DNA of 64,000 nucleotides from Sphingopyxis sp. H053 (GCF_001468225.1 NZ_LNRU01000004.1:186001-250000), one strand, 5' to 3'; counted from the stretch's first letter, positions 35,983 through 45,064 are shown. The notes: generated by a model from the sequence alone, not told the origin. Numbers and translations: made by a program.

Positions 35983-36438
35983 ATGACAGACAATGTGCAA
36001 AGCTTTTCGGCAATGCTGCGAAAAGCATTGGGTGATCGTCTCGCACCGGAGGCTGCCACCTTTCTCGACATGTTGGCGGACGATGGGGTGATGGAATTTC
36101 CTTATGCGCCGCCCGGCCTCGCGACCCGGCTGGATGGCAAAGCTGCTATCGCGCAGCACCTCGAAGGCCTTGCTGACATGATTGCCTTCGACCGCATGAG
36201 TGAGCCAACCGTCCACGCTACGACCGACCCCGATGTGACCATCGTGGAGGTCGAAGGGTTCGGGCGCGGCGTCACAACCGGCGAGTCCTATGACCAGCGC
36301 CACATATCGGTGATCCAGACGGATGCCGGGCGCATCGTGCATTATCGCGATTACTGGAACCCGCTGGTGGTGGTGCGCGCGCTTCGCGGCAGCGCGGTGG
36401 TCGATGCGATTGCCGGCGGAGCGTCAGACCATGGTTGA
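35983..36438 (+). CDS. SnoaL-like (NTF2-fold) protein
   Basis: 151 residues. NTF2-fold pattern: a helical start with FLDMLADDGVMEFPYAPPG, GKAAIAQHLEGL, then strands ending VIQTDAGRIVHYRDYWNPL. SnoaL-like proteins are ketosteroid-isomerase-type small-molecule enzymes; substrate unknown. It overlaps the NmrA-like gene by 8 nt, and such pairs are often controlled by a divergent TetR, as here. Confidence 0.8.
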   Translation: MTDNVQSFSAMLRKALGDRLAPEAATFLDMLADDGVMEFPYAPPGLATRLDGKAAIAQHLEGLADMIAFDRMSEPTVHATTDPDVTIVEVEGFGRGVTTGESYDQRHISVIQTDAGRIVHYRDYWNPLVVVRALRGSAVVDAIAGGASDHG

Positions 36439-37276
36439 TCGGGTCTTGGTGACTGGGGGCACGGGCAAAACGGGCGCACTGGTCGCGCACCGTCTCGTGG
36501 CGCGCGGCGTTGAAGCCCGCGTCGCAACCCGCAAGGCTGCTACGCCAGAGCAGGTTCGCTTCGAGTGGGGCGATATTGCCTCCTACCGTGCCGCGCTCAA
36601 TGGCGTGGACGCGATCTACCTTGTCGCTCCGACTGACCGAACGGATCACCTTTCCGTCATGCGCCCGCTGCTCGAGCAGGCGGTGGAGCAGGGCGTGGCC
36701 CAGCTAGTGCTCCTGAGCGCGTCGTCTGTTGATGAGGGCGGGCCGATGATGGGCGAAGTCCGTGCGTGGCTCCACGCCAACGCGCCTCGCTGGGTGGTCC
36801 TGCGCCCGAGCTGGTTCATGCAGAACTTCGTTACCCAGCATCTCCCCTCAATCGTCGCCGAGGGTTGCATTTACTCGGCGACGCAGGATGGACGTATCCC
36901 GTTCATCGACGCAGCCGACATAGCGGCGGTCGCGGTCGAAGCCATGGTGGATCCAGCTTTCGTGTCGGGCGAAAGAGTCCTGACCGGACCTGAATCTCTC
37001 TCATATGACGAGGTGGCGGATCGGATCACCGCCGTAGCCCAGCGTCCCATTCGCCATTGCCGGCTATCTGTGGAGGAGCTTGCACGTCGCTACGCTGGCT
37101 TTGGCCTTCCCGCGGATTACGCTGACACGCTTGCGCGCATGGACGACGCGATCTCACAGGGGTCAGAGGACCGGACCACGAGAGAGGTCGAGCAGGTTAC
37201 GGGACAAAGCCCGACCAAGCTGACCGACTTTCTCACCGCGAATCGAGACGCATATCACGAGCTCAGAACCGTTTGA
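36431..37276 (+). CDS. NmrA-like NAD(P)-binding protein
   Basis: 281 residues from ATG 36431. N-terminal VLVTGGTGKTGALVAHRL is the GxxGxxG Rossmann loop; VDAIYLVAPT, VLLSASSVDEGGP and VLRPSWFMQNF fit NmrA/quinone-reductase-2 type proteins (extended SDR). Such proteins sense or reduce via NADP(H). Co-transcribed with the SnoaL-like gene. Confidence 0.85.
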   Translation: MVDRVLVTGGTGKTGALVAHRLVARGVEARVATRKAATPEQVRFEWGDIASYRAALNGVDAIYLVAPTDRTDHLSVMRPLLEQAVEQGVAQLVLLSASSVDEGGPMMGEVRAWLHANAPRWVVLRPSWFMQNFVTQHLPSIVAEGCIYSATQDGRIPFIDAADIAAVAVEAMVDPAFVSGERVLTGPESLSYDEVADRITAVAQRPIRHCRLSVEELARRYAGFGLPADYADTLARMDDAISQGSEDRTTREVEQVTGQSPTKLTDFLTANRDAYHELRTV

Positions 37277-37312
37277 GGGCGCCGTGGCCGATCGTGAATT
37301 CAGTGCGAATTT

Positions 37313-37331
37313 TATATGCGCCGCGCATATA
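37313..37331. promoter_or_regulatory. Perfect 19-bp MarR-type operator upstream of LysR gene
   Basis: TATATGCGC-C-GCGCATATA, perfect dyad centred at 37322. A second copy is centred at 37362, 40 bp (about four helical turns) downstream, allowing two dimers on one face. Both lie between the NmrA-like stop and the LysR start. Confidence 0.75.
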
Positions 37332-37354
37332 GACAAGTTCTCTTATAGTGATTA

Positions 37355-37369
37355 TATGCGTCGCGCATA
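37355..37369. promoter_or_regulatory. Second MarR-type operator upstream of LysR gene
   Basis: TATGCGT-C-GCGCATA, one mismatch in the 7-bp half-sites. Paired with the perfect site at 37313-37331. Confidence 0.65.
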
Positions 37370-37434
37370 CTTATCGAGCTTCATTTCCGGAAGCGGTCTC
37401 AAGTGAAGAGACATCATTCAAGCGCGCGGGTCCG

Positions 37435-38316
37435 ATGGCTATGGAACTCAATCAAGTCAGCTATTTTATCCATTTGGCCGAGACGCTGAATTTCACAGCT
37501 GCAGCTCGACTGAGCGGTGTGTCGCAGCCGAGTCTGACACGTGCGATCCGCCGTCTTGAAGAGGAACTTGGAGGCCCGCTGATCCATCGCGACGGGAAAA
37601 ACAGTCGGCTGACCGGGCTTGGCAGGGACGTCGAGACAGAATTTCGGCGCATTTTGGTGGCGATGCGGAGCGTTCGAAACCACTCCGCGAACTGGGCGAT
37701 GGGGATGCGCCGTGTGCTCGATGTCGCTGTCGCGCCCTCCGTTGGCCCACAGGTTTTTGCCGCGTTTTTCGAGAGCGCACTGGCGGAGGCGCCATCCATC
37801 GAAATCAAGCTGCACTCGCTTCAGCCGAACGAAGACACCTCGGACATTCTTTCCGGAAAATATCACGCGTGCATCATGCCGCGCGAGACAAAGCCCGAAC
37901 GCAAGCTCGATGTGCATCCGCTGTTCAGGGAGCGCTTCGTGCTCGGCTGTTCTTCAACCCACCCCTTGGCCGCCAGCGAAGTCGTGCGCGGCGAAGACCT
38001 GCTCGACTTTCCTTTCGTCGATCGCCTGAAGTGCGAGTTTCGCGATCAGATCCTCGATCACTTCGCGCGGCACGACCTGCTCATGCAGCCCCGCTTTCGA
38101 TCGGACCGCGAGGACTGGGTGCAACACTTCGTCGCCGATGGCACCGCCATATGTATTCTTCCGGAACGATCGGCCACGGCGCCCGGTCTTGTTACGCGGC
38201 CGATCGAGGGATTTGCCCTGGAGCGCGAAGTCGTGATCGCGACGGTATCTGGCTCCACGGCGCCCGTCGAGATACGGAAGATCGCGCAACTGGCAGCTGG
38301 ATATGCGTGGCACTAA
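37435..38316 (+). CDS. LysR-family regulator, candidate island activator
   Basis: 293 residues from ATG 37435 (ATG 37441 equally possible; upstream starts would run through the operators). N-terminal LysR HTH: ELNQVSYFIHLAETLNFT-AAARLSGVSQPSLTRAIRRLEEELG. The effector domain shows LDVAVAPSVGPQ and GTAICILPE. A cysteine at residue 200 (198 from the later Met) sits in LKCEFRDQILDHF, reminiscent of the OxyR peroxidatic CLRDQ, but no partner cysteine is found 9 residues later. Likely repressed by a MarR protein through two upstream operators, and a candidate for binding the six CTAT/ATAG promoter sites, one of which lies 24 nt after its stop. Confidence 0.8.
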   Translation: MAMELNQVSYFIHLAETLNFTAAARLSGVSQPSLTRAIRRLEEELGGPLIHRDGKNSRLTGLGRDVETEFRRILVAMRSVRNHSANWAMGMRRVLDVAVAPSVGPQVFAAFFESALAEAPSIEIKLHSLQPNEDTSDILSGKYHACIMPRETKPERKLDVHPLFRERFVLGCSSTHPLAASEVVRGEDLLDFPFVDRLKCEFRDQILDHFARHDLLMQPRFRSDREDWVQHFVADGTAICILPERSATAPGLVTRPIEGFALEREVVIATVSGSTAPVEIRKIAQLAAGYAWH

Positions 38317-38339
38317 ACCCCGTCGCGAGAGCGTCGGTG

Positions 38340-38393
38340 CTATGGAAACTATAGGCACAGCCTATTGGATAAATCCTAGCCGCACTGCGATAG
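38340..38393 (+). promoter_or_regulatory. Stress promoter site B (upstream of msrB-msrA)
   Basis: CTAT 38340-38343, ATAG 38351-38354, CTAT 38362-38365, all N7 apart; -35-like TTGGAT 38365-38370, 17 bp, CGATAG 38388-38393. Nearly the same 65-nt block occurs as site D. The msrB ATG is 66 nt beyond the -10 position. Confidence 0.75.
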
Positions 38394-38459
38394 TCGGCGC
38401 AGTGACTGACACGATAAGCGGCGGATTTTCGCCCTCTCAGATCAATATCGGAGACTATC

Positions 38460-38903
38460 ATGAAGTTCGAAAAGTCGCAGGAAGCTGTTGATCGCCTCAC
38501 CGCCGAGCAACGCTACGTCACCCAGGAGTCGGGCACCGAGCGCCCCTTCACGGGGGAGTATGATGACAACAAAGAACCAGGTATCTACGTCGATATCGTG
38601 TCGGGAGAGCCCTTGTTCGCCTCGACCGACAAATTCGATTCGGGGTCTGGCTGGCCCAGCTTCACCAAGCCGATCGTTGCAGCAAATGTGAACGAGCTGA
38701 GCGACAGCGCGCACGGTATGGTGCGGACGGAAGTCAGATCGGTGCACGCCGACAGTCATCTCGGTCATGTATTCCCGGACGGTCCCTCCGATCGCGGAGG
38801 TTTGCGCTACTGCATCAATTCCGCGTCGCTTCGCTTCATTCCGCGCGACGAGATGGAGAGCGAAGGATATGGCGAATATCTCGATCAGGTAGAGGAGGCC
38901 TGA
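38460..38903 (+). CDS. msrB: MsrB, methionine-R-sulfoxide reductase
   Basis: 147 residues. MsrB core: [31 protein letters not shown] and [12 protein letters not shown], with catalytic Cys in [13 protein letters not shown]. The four zinc-site cysteines of many MsrB proteins are absent (VDIVSG and ADSHLGH replace CxxC), so this is the zinc-free form. The usual resolving Cys in the GxGWPSF region is Ser. Reduces R-epimer methionine sulfoxide; one nt upstream of msrA. Confidence 0.93.
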   Translation: MKFEKSQEAVDRLTAEQRYVTQESGTERPFTGEYDDNKEPGIYVDIVSGEPLFASTDKFDSGSGWPSFTKPIVAANVNELSDSAHGMVRTEVRSVHADSHLGHVFPDGPSDRGGLRYCINSASLRFIPRDEMESEGYGEYLDQVEEA

Positions 38904-38904
38904 C

Positions 38905-39444
38905 ATGCACCAGCGCGCTATTCTCGCCGGCGGATGTTTCTGGGGCATGCAGGATCTGATCCGCAAGCAGCCCGGCATCGTATCGACCCGTGTCGGCTAC
39001 ACCGGCGGCGATGTTCCGGACGCCACTTATCGCAATCACGGCACGCATGCCGAAGGGATCGAGATCATCTTCGACCCGGCAGTGACGACCTTCCGCAATA
39101 TCCTGGAATATTTCTTCCAGATCCACGATCCGACGACCAAGAATCGCCAAGGCGGTGATATCGGGCTCTCCTATCGGTCGGGCATCTATTATGTCGACGA
39201 CGAGCAGAAGCGCGTCGCCGAGGATACGATCGCCGATGTGGATGCCTCCGGGCTGTGGGACGGCAAGGTGGTGACCGAGGTCGTGCCAGTCGGCGACTTC
39301 TGGGAGGCCGAGCCGGACCATCAGGATTATCTCGAGAAGCGGCCGGGCGGCTACACCTGCCACTTCGTCCGTCCCGGCTGGGTGCTTCCGAAGCGCCAAA
39401 AGGTGGACGACGAGCAGCCCGCGGCGGGGACCGCAGCCCCATAG
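38905..39444 (+). CDS. msrA: MsrA, methionine-S-sulfoxide reductase (copy 1)
   Basis: 179 residues. Catalytic GGCFWGMQ near the N-terminus, [46 protein letters not shown]: standard MsrA. It follows msrB at a spacing of one nucleotide, behind site B. A strong hairpin lies 46 nt after the stop. Confidence 0.94.
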   Translation: MHQRAILAGGCFWGMQDLIRKQPGIVSTRVGYTGGDVPDATYRNHGTHAEGIEIIFDPAVTTFRNILEYFFQIHDPTTKNRQGGDIGLSYRSGIYYVDDEQKRVAEDTIADVDASGLWDGKVVTEVVPVGDFWEAEPDHQDYLEKRPGGYTCHFVRPGWVLPKRQKVDDEQPAAGTAAP

Positions 39445-39490
39445 GCTTCGTTGCCGCTGCCGCTTCGCCGATCCCGTTCGCAATCTTCCT

Positions 39491-39515
39491 GACCGCGTCG
39501 TACAACGACGCGGTC
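39491..39515 (+). terminator. 11-bp stem after msrBA
   Basis: Perfect inverted repeat GACCGCGTCGT / ACGACGCGGTC with loop ACA. No long T-run. Likely terminates or attenuates msrBA transcription before the GST gene. Confidence 0.65.
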
Positions 39516-39583
39516 ATCGAACCCTGCTTCAGAGAGACGGGTCGGTCCATATAGTCGCCATCGCAGCACAGGATCGCAGATTT

Positions 39584-40288
39584 ATGCCAGACCTCTCGAC
39601 CTTTCCGATTACGCAGCGCTGGCCCGCATTGCATCCCGATCGCCTGCAACTCTACGCCGCTCCCACCCCCAATGGCGTCAAGGTCTCGATCATGCTCGAG
39701 GAGACCGGCCTGGCGTACGAGCCCCACCTGGTCGATATCTCGAACAACGAGTCGAAGGATCCAGCGTTCGTATCGCTGAACCCCAACGGCCGCATACCTG
39801 CGATCATTGATCCGGCTGGTCCTGACGGCAGCCCTCTTGCCATATGGGAATCGGGCGCGATCCTCCTCTACCTGGCCGACAAAACGGGCCAGCTCATTTC
39901 GAGTGCGCCCGCGCAGCGTTACGAGACGCTGGCTTGGGTATTCTTTCAAGTGTCCGGCGTCGGGCCGACCTTCGGTCAGCTTGGCTTTTTCCTGAAATTT
40001 GCCGGCAAGGACTATGAGGACAAGCGCCCTCGGCAGCGCTTTATCGATGAATCGAAGCGTCTGCTGGGGGTGCTGGACCGCCAGCTCGAAGGCCGCGAAT
40101 GGCTTGTCGATGATTATTCGATCGCGGACATTGCGACACTTGGGTGGGTCAACGCACTGGCCGAAGTCTATGCGGCCGGCGACATCCTCGGCCTCGGCGA
40201 ATATTCGAACGTCCAGACATGGCTCCGTCGCGGGCTGGCACGGCCGGCAGTGCAGCGCGGCCTCCTCATCCCTGCGAGACCGGCATGA
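39584..40288 (+). CDS. Glutathione transferase, YghU/YfcG-type
   Basis: 234 residues. N-terminal thioredoxin-like GST domain: LYAAPTPNGVKVSIMLEETGL (Thr/Asn-x-x type instead of Tyr/Cys), LNPNGRIPAI, IWESGAILLYL; C-terminal helical domain with FQVSGVGPTFGQLGFF and YSIADIATLGW. This is the nu-class pattern of disulfide-bond oxidoreductases using glutathione. Overlaps the CorA-like gene by 4 nt. Confidence 0.9.
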   Translation: MPDLSTFPITQRWPALHPDRLQLYAAPTPNGVKVSIMLEETGLAYEPHLVDISNNESKDPAFVSLNPNGRIPAIIDPAGPDGSPLAIWESGAILLYLADKTGQLISSAPAQRYETLAWVFFQVSGVGPTFGQLGFFLKFAGKDYEDKRPRQRFIDESKRLLGVLDRQLEGREWLVDDYSIADIATLGWVNALAEVYAAGDILGLGEYSNVQTWLRRGLARPAVQRGLLIPARPA

Positions 40289-41253
40289 GCGTCATCGCCG
40301 CTTATTATTACAACAAGGGCCTGCGGGTCCGCGAAATCGCAATCGACGAGCAGGTCCAGCTCGATAAGGATCGCTCCGGCTTTTGCTGGATCGCGCTTCG
40401 CGAGCCCACCGCCGACGAGCTTAAAGCGATCCAAACGACGTATAACCTCCATCCGTTGGCAATCGACAACGCGATGCACCCGCTCTGCCCGCCCAAGCTC
40501 GAAGCCTATAATGAAGAGCTCTATGTCGTCGCTCAGACCGCCGAGCTGGATGGAGACCAGATCCGCTACGGCAAGATGGCGATCTTCACCGGTCACAACC
40601 ATCTCATCAGCGTACGGCACGGCAACGGCGGAGCGCTCGGCAATCTTCGCGAGCAACTCGAGGCTTCGCCGGCGCTTTTTGGCAAAGGTGTCGACTATGT
40701 GCTGCATGCGATCCTGCACCGGATCGTCGATCAATATCTTCCCATCTTCGAGATGATCGAGGATGACGTTCTGGCGATGGAAAGACGATCGCTCGACGAC
40801 TTTCTCGGACGGGCAGAAATCGACCGCATCTTCGGGCTGAGAAGCGAACTCACGCGCTTCCAGCGCACGCTCGGCGCTATGGCTGAACTGGTCCGGAAAC
40901 TCGTCCGAGGCCATTTCCCCTGCATCAGTTCAGAAGTCAGACCCTATTTCAGCGACGTCGCGGATCATGTCGCTCGCGTGCAGACCATGGTCGATGGCCT
41001 CCTGCAGGTTCTGTCCACCGTCTTCGAGTTCAGCAGCCTGTTGGAAGCGCAAAGAACGGGCGTGACCACGCGCCAGCTCGCGGCCTGGGCCGCCATATTG
41101 GCGGTCCCGACGGCCATCGCCGGGATATATGGCATGAACTTCAGGAACATGCCCGAGCTGGACACACTCTATGGCTATTTTGTCGTGCTCGGGTTGATGA
41201 CGATGTTCTGCCTCTACCTGTTCGTGCGGTTCAAGAAGGCCAAGTGGATATGA
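40285..41253 (+). CDS. CorA-family metal transporter
   Basis: 322 residues from ATG 40285. Cytoplasmic funnel domain, then two C-terminal helices with the selectivity motif YGMNF (GMN) near residue 285 and MFCLYLFVRFKKAKWI at the end. CorA proteins move Mg2+, Co2+ or Ni2+; ZntB relatives move Zn2+. Metal not resolvable here. Confidence 0.9.
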   Translation: MSVIAAYYYNKGLRVREIAIDEQVQLDKDRSGFCWIALREPTADELKAIQTTYNLHPLAIDNAMHPLCPPKLEAYNEELYVVAQTAELDGDQIRYGKMAIFTGHNHLISVRHGNGGALGNLREQLEASPALFGKGVDYVLHAILHRIVDQYLPIFEMIEDDVLAMERRSLDDFLGRAEIDRIFGLRSELTRFQRTLGAMAELVRKLVRGHFPCISSEVRPYFSDVADHVARVQTMVDGLLQVLSTVFEFSSLLEAQRTGVTTRQLAAWAAILAVPTAIAGIYGMNFRNMPELDTLYGYFVVLGLMTMFCLYLFVRFKKAKWI

Positions 41254-41348
41254 GTAGCGCGCGTTGCTTTTCATCTCCGTCAGCTGAGCCGCAACAGCGT
41301 CCCTGATATTAGAGCGTGTCCAATGCCATGCAAAGCCAAGGTGCAACA

Positions 41349-41921
41349 ATGACATCCCAAGTGACCGACGTCCTAGCAGCAGTCCAGTCCTTCGTCGCGA
41401 AGGGCTACGACCGCGAGTACCGCGTCAAGGACGGCCATCTCATCGATCTCGAACTGGGATCGACACTCGATCCATGCGCGATCACCGTCGATGCGGCGTT
41501 GCGCCTCGAAAGCGGGGATGATGGGGAAGACGCGTCCAACATATACGCGATTACCGATCCCGCGACCAACCATAAGGGCCTGCTGATCGACGCCTTCGAT
41601 GTCTTCGACGAAATCTGTCACCGCGACCTTTCCGAGCGGCTTGTCGCGGATCGGCAAACGACGCCAGCGGGTGACGAGGATGTTCCGAGCAAGCACGGCC
41701 TGCGCAAAGTCTACAAGAATGAGTTTGAGCGCGATCCCGAGCGCTATGTGCTGCGCGAGGGCTTTCCAGACTTCCCGCCATGCCCTTTCGGCGGCGCCTT
41801 CAGCATTCTCGGCTTCGATACCGCCGAGCAATCCTATGTCTGGCTTGTAACAAGCATCATCCGGGATTCCCGGCTGATCAGAGCGCCCTACCAGGGAGAT
41901 GACGCCCCAGGCGACGAGTAG
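41349..41921 (+). CDS. Hypothetical protein, N-half like PRPP-synthetase-named domain
   Basis: 190 residues from ATG 41349 (a longer frame begins 41316). The N-terminal 90 residues (VQSFVAKGYDREYRVKDGHLIDL, YAITDPATNHKGLLIDAFDVFDE) resemble small proteins labelled phosphoribosylpyrophosphate synthetase in databases, which lack the enzyme domain. The C-terminal half (FPPCPFGGAFSILGFDTAEQSYVWLVTSIIRDSRLI) is unrecognised. Function unknown. Confidence 0.55.
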   Translation: MTSQVTDVLAAVQSFVAKGYDREYRVKDGHLIDLELGSTLDPCAITVDAALRLESGDDGEDASNIYAITDPATNHKGLLIDAFDVFDEICHRDLSERLVADRQTTPAGDEDVPSKHGLRKVYKNEFERDPERYVLREGFPDFPPCPFGGAFSILGFDTAEQSYVWLVTSIIRDSRLIRAPYQGDDAPGDE

Positions 41922-42009
41922 CGGGCCGGCGAGCCCAATGGGGGCACTCCCGCGGCGGTGACGGACCGAAGCACGAACTTTCGAATGATCCAAACACAAC
42001 GAGGTGATG

Positions 42010-42459
42010 ATGAACTGGAATAAAAGCCACATCCGCGAAACTATGCTTTCGCTGGAGACTGCCGCCCTGCATAGCGCTCGCACCAATTATCTGGATTATG
42101 TCTCCATCGCTCAGCTGGATCGGAGCGAGCCGATCGAGAATGACGAGCAGGCCCAGGCCGAAGTCGCGAGCGACTTGGCTGAAGCGCTTGACGACACATT
42201 GCACGACTATGCCGATAAACTTGAAAAGCTCAGGACGATCGACTTCGGCCCCAAGTCGGCAGTGGAGGAGGGCGCTGTTATCAAACTGTCGGGGCGCCAT
42301 TTCGTGATCGCAGTGTCAACGAGCAAGTTCACATGTGATGGGCGGGAGTTCATGGGCATTTCCACCATGGCGCCGATCTTCGAGGCGATCGAAGGGGCGC
42401 GAGCGGGAGAGACCGTGCAGTTCAACGGCCGGGACCTCATCGTAGAAGATGTAGAATAG
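42010..42459 (+). CDS. GreA/GreB C-terminal-domain-like protein
   Basis: 149 residues from ATG 42010 (ATG 42007 and GTG 42004 also possible; GAGG sits upstream). The N-terminal half is helical (SLETAALHSARTNYLD to EALDDTLHDYADKLEKL); the C-terminal half AVIKLSGRHFVIAVSTS, APIFEAIEGARAGETVQFNGRDLIVEDV matches the FKBP-like domain of GreA/GreB. It lacks the coiled-coil cleavage tip, so it may bind RNA polymerase without transcript cleavage, as Rnk or GreA-like factors do. Confidence 0.65.
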   Translation: MNWNKSHIRETMLSLETAALHSARTNYLDYVSIAQLDRSEPIENDEQAQAEVASDLAEALDDTLHDYADKLEKLRTIDFGPKSAVEEGAVIKLSGRHFVIAVSTSKFTCDGREFMGISTMAPIFEAIEGARAGETVQFNGRDLIVEDVE

Positions 42460-42481
42460 GACGCCCGTCGCAGCCGGCGCG

Positions 42482-43762
42482 CTAGTGCCGGGCGGCCTCC
42501 GTCTCTGACTCCATGCATATCATCACATCAAGAGATCCCGTGATCATCGGTGTGCTTGGAGAGCGGGCAGCCTTGGCGTGGATGCGGCGCCTTGGCTGGC
42601 TGCGCCCGATAGCCAACACCGCCAATATGGCAAGCAATGCGGCCGCATAAAGGAACAGGCCACCGGGGCCTGCGACATTCATCGCAGCACCCCCGATAAG
42701 GGGGCCGGCGGCTGTCCCGATCCCGTTGAGCAGCAGAAGCCCGCGGGCGGTACCGAGCAGCCGGCCGGCCGGAAGATCGTCGTTGGCGACCGCGAGACAC
42801 AATGAATAGATCGGGATGCCAAAGCCGCCGAACAGCGCGCCCGCCGCGAGGAGCAGGGGCAGGGGCGCCTCTACCGCGAGGGCGACGCCGACGGCCGCCG
42901 CTGCGGACGCCAGGGCCGCAGCGGCGATGACAAGGTTCCGCGGCACGCGATCCGAAAGCCAGCCGAGGGGCCACTGCAATAGGAGCGTCCCACCCAGCAC
43001 CGCAGCCATGAAAGCGGAGATGCCGCCGACATCTAGTCCGATCCTCTGGGCGAAGTTCGGGCCCATGCCCCAAAAACCGCCGATAGCCAGGCCAGCGAGG
43101 AATGCGCCAGCCGCAGCCAGCGGTGATGCGCGGACGAGGTCGCTGAACGCGACCCGTTCCTGTGTCACCTGCGCCGGCGGATGGCTGGGCAGCAAGGTGA
43201 TCGGAACCACCGCCGCGGAAATCAACAGCGACACGATAAGGAACAAGGTCATGTCGGCGGGCGGGGCGACGTTGAGCAAGGCCTGGCCGATGGCCCATGA
43301 GCCCATCGAGACGACTCCGAAGATCGACAGGAGTTGGCCGCGCGTGGATGGCACTGCATGGGCGTTGAGCCAGCTCTCCGTTGCGAGGATCATGCCCGCG
43401 TAGGCGAAGCCAGTGATCAGGCGAAGGGGTATCCAGGCGATCGGTTCCACGAGCGCAACATGGAGAAGGGCAGTCATCGAGGCGATCGCCGCAAAGCCGG
43501 CAAAGGTTCTGACATGACCCACGGCGACGATGATCCGCGGCAACATAAGCGCGCCGATCGTGAAACCGGCGAAGTAGAACGACATCATCGCGCTGATCGC
43601 GCCAGACGAGAAGCCCTCCTGGCCGGCCCTGACAATCAGGAGCGTGCCCAGCAAACCATTGCCGAGCAGCAGAGCCGCGACGCTCGCCAGCAACGCCGCC
43701 ACCGGTGCGAGCTTGAGGCCACGTCGGCCCGCCGACCGCATGCTATCCATCGCCGGGCTCAT
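42482..43762 (-). CDS. MFS transporter
   Basis: 426 residues from ATG 43762, overlapping the DM13 gene stop; the open frame extends 99 codons upstream into that gene. Twelve hydrophobic segments; MFS A-motif-like GWLSDRVPRN in the second half. YcaD-like pattern: FYFAGFTIGALMLPRIIVAVGHVRTF, GFAYAGMILATESWLN. Probably an efflux pump; substrate unknown. Last gene of a minus-strand run that begins with the quinone oxidoreductase. Confidence 0.85.
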   Translation of the reverse strand: MSPAMDSMRSAGRRGLKLAPVAALLASVAALLLGNGLLGTLLIVRAGQEGFSSGAISAMMSFYFAGFTIGALMLPRIIVAVGHVRTFAGFAAIASMTALLHVALVEPIAWIPLRLITGFAYAGMILATESWLNAHAVPSTRGQLLSIFGVVSMGSWAIGQALLNVAPPADMTLFLIVSLLISAAVVPITLLPSHPPAQVTQERVAFSDLVRASPLAAAGAFLAGLAIGGFWGMGPNFAQRIGLDVGGISAFMAAVLGGTLLLQWPLGWLSDRVPRNLVIAAAALASAAAAVGVALAVEAPLPLLLAAGALFGGFGIPIYSLCLAVANDDLPAGRLLGTARGLLLLNGIGTAAGPLIGGAAMNVAGPGGLFLYAAALLAILAVLAIGRSQPRRRIHAKAARSPSTPMITGSLDVMICMESETEAARH

Positions 43763-44250
43763 TTTAGCGCCTGACGCGACGGTCGATACGCCGCCGCGCT
43801 GATGAACTGGTCGAACGCTTCGCACCAGATGACGACCGTGTTGTAGTCGCGAACATCGATCCCGACAGGCACGTCGACGATAAAGCCGTCGAACGTCTTT
43901 ACGTCGCCCACGCGGATCGACCTGTCCTTTATCAGCAGGAAGGCTTCTTTCGTATCGATGAAGTGCGGCGCAAGGTAGAGCTTGTAGTCCGGGCCGGGCG
44001 CGAGATGACCTATGTGACCGATCCGACTTCGCGATACCCGGACTTCGCCTTCGCCCCAATGCAGCAGGTCGCTGCCTTTGAGATCACGAGCCAGCCGCCC
44101 CGTGTAGAGTGTTTCGGCTGCGATGGCCTGATAGGCTGCCGGGTTCGGCGGCCTGGCCGCGGTGAGGATTGGCAGCGTGTAAATGCCGGCCGCAAAACCA
44201 ATGCCGAGCATCGCGAGATGGCTGGCGGTCAGGATGAGCCAACGCCGCAC
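43759..44250 (-). CDS. DM13-domain protein
   Basis: 163 residues. N-terminal membrane anchor (LTASHLAMLGIGFAAGIYTLPIL), then the DM13 domain: YKLYLAPHFIDTKEAF, VKTFDGFIVDVPVGIDVRDYN-TVVIWCEAFDQFISAA with the near-invariant Cys. DM13 has been proposed to transfer electrons; here it lies beside a thioredoxin-like gene, suggesting envelope redox work. Starts 3 nt after the thioredoxin-like gene ends. Confidence 0.85.
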   Translation of the reverse strand: MRRWLILTASHLAMLGIGFAAGIYTLPILTAARPPNPAAYQAIAAETLYTGRLARDLKGSDLLHWGEGEVRVSRSRIGHIGHLAPGPDYKLYLAPHFIDTKEAFLLIKDRSIRVGDVKTFDGFIVDVPVGIDVRDYNTVVIWCEAFDQFISAAAYRPSRQALK

Positions 44251-44253
44251 GGA

Positions 44254-44724
44254 TTACACCAGCTCCAGATCCTTCACGATCTTGTCCGCGTCGAGATGGA
44301 AGTCCGAGAAGACGATACGGCCGCCAGCGTCAATGATCGAGAACCAGGGCGTTCCTCGCGTGCGATAATCCTCCATGAAGGTAGGCAGCGTCGCGCCGGC
44401 CAGTGGTTCATCATGGCCGAAGGCGACAGGAAGCGCATATTCGAGCTGGTTCACACGCAACTTCTCGAAGGTGTTTTCATCCGCTCCTTCGAAGACGGTC
44501 TGGATCACCGCAAATCCCACGCCCCTGAGGCTCAATGCACTATGCAATCTTTGTAGCGTCGGGAAGCCATGCACATGGCAGCCGCGGCACCAGTGCTGGA
44601 AGGCGAACAGGATTTTTGGGCCGGAGCCGAGATCCGACAGCTTGAGCGGCCCGGTGCTTTCTCCGTCCGCGCCGATCCATTTCTGCACCCGAAGATCCGG
44701 CGCTTGGGGTTTGAGCATGCTCAT
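44254..44724 (-). CDS. Thioredoxin-like protein (AhpC-TSA/TlpA group)
   Basis: 156 residues from ATG 44724 with GGAGG upstream. Thioredoxin fold with redox motif WCRGC-H (CxxC), preceded by KILFAFQHW and followed by FAVIQTVFEG and RTRGTPWFSIIDAGGRIVF containing the cis-Pro-type segment. No signal peptide, so cytoplasmic. Disulfide reductase or peroxiredoxin-like role inferred. Confidence 0.85.
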   Translation of the reverse strand: MSMLKPQAPDLRVQKWIGADGESTGPLKLSDLGSGPKILFAFQHWCRGCHVHGFPTLQRLHSALSLRGVGFAVIQTVFEGADENTFEKLRVNQLEYALPVAFGHDEPLAGATLPTFMEDYRTRGTPWFSIIDAGGRIVFSDFHLDADKIVKDLELV

Positions 44725-44773
44725 CTGATCCTCCAGCGCGATGAAGAACCGCGGCGAATTGTGGTGCGCGCTA

Positions 44774-45064
44774 TCATGATATGTCATTCCAAACGCATCG
44801 GACCCCGGTGTCGTGCTCCGCGACGCGATCAACAAGCGTGGCGACGGATTCCTTGGTTGCATCGAAGCGTTCGCGATCTTTGCCCACGAGCCTCAAGGAG
44901 AGGCTGTCGCCGTCTGCAGTCAATATAAGCTCGCCGCCGGGAAGCTGGATTTCGGCTGTCAACGCGTCATATCGAACCGGATAAGTGTGAACCCACGCCT
45001 CAGCGAGTCTCGTCAGATATTTACTCGATTCGATCGTAGCGATGCGTGCCTCGGCCTCGATCAT
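44774..45064 (-). CDS. DUF2218 protein
   Basis: 96 residues. Pattern of DUF2218: YLTRLAEAWVHTYPVRYD, GELILTADGDSLSLRLVG and VATLVDRVAEHDTGV. Small alpha/beta protein of unknown role, often encoded near siderophore or redox genes. Part of the minus-strand run from 46985 to 42482. Confidence 0.75.
   Translation of the reverse strand: MIEAEARIATIESSKYLTRLAEAWVHTYPVRYDALTAEIQLPGGELILTADGDSLSLRLVGKDRERFDATKESVATLVDRVAEHDTGVRCVWNDIS

Noticed and set aside
39546..39583. CATATAG string before the GST gene as a seventh stress site
   Set aside because: Only one quarter-site fits; no second tetrad at N7 and no TTGGA -35.
43763..44059. Upstream extension of the MFS frame
   Set aside because: Arg-rich shadow of the DM13 gene; the ATG at 43762 overlapping the DM13 stop is a normal coupled start.
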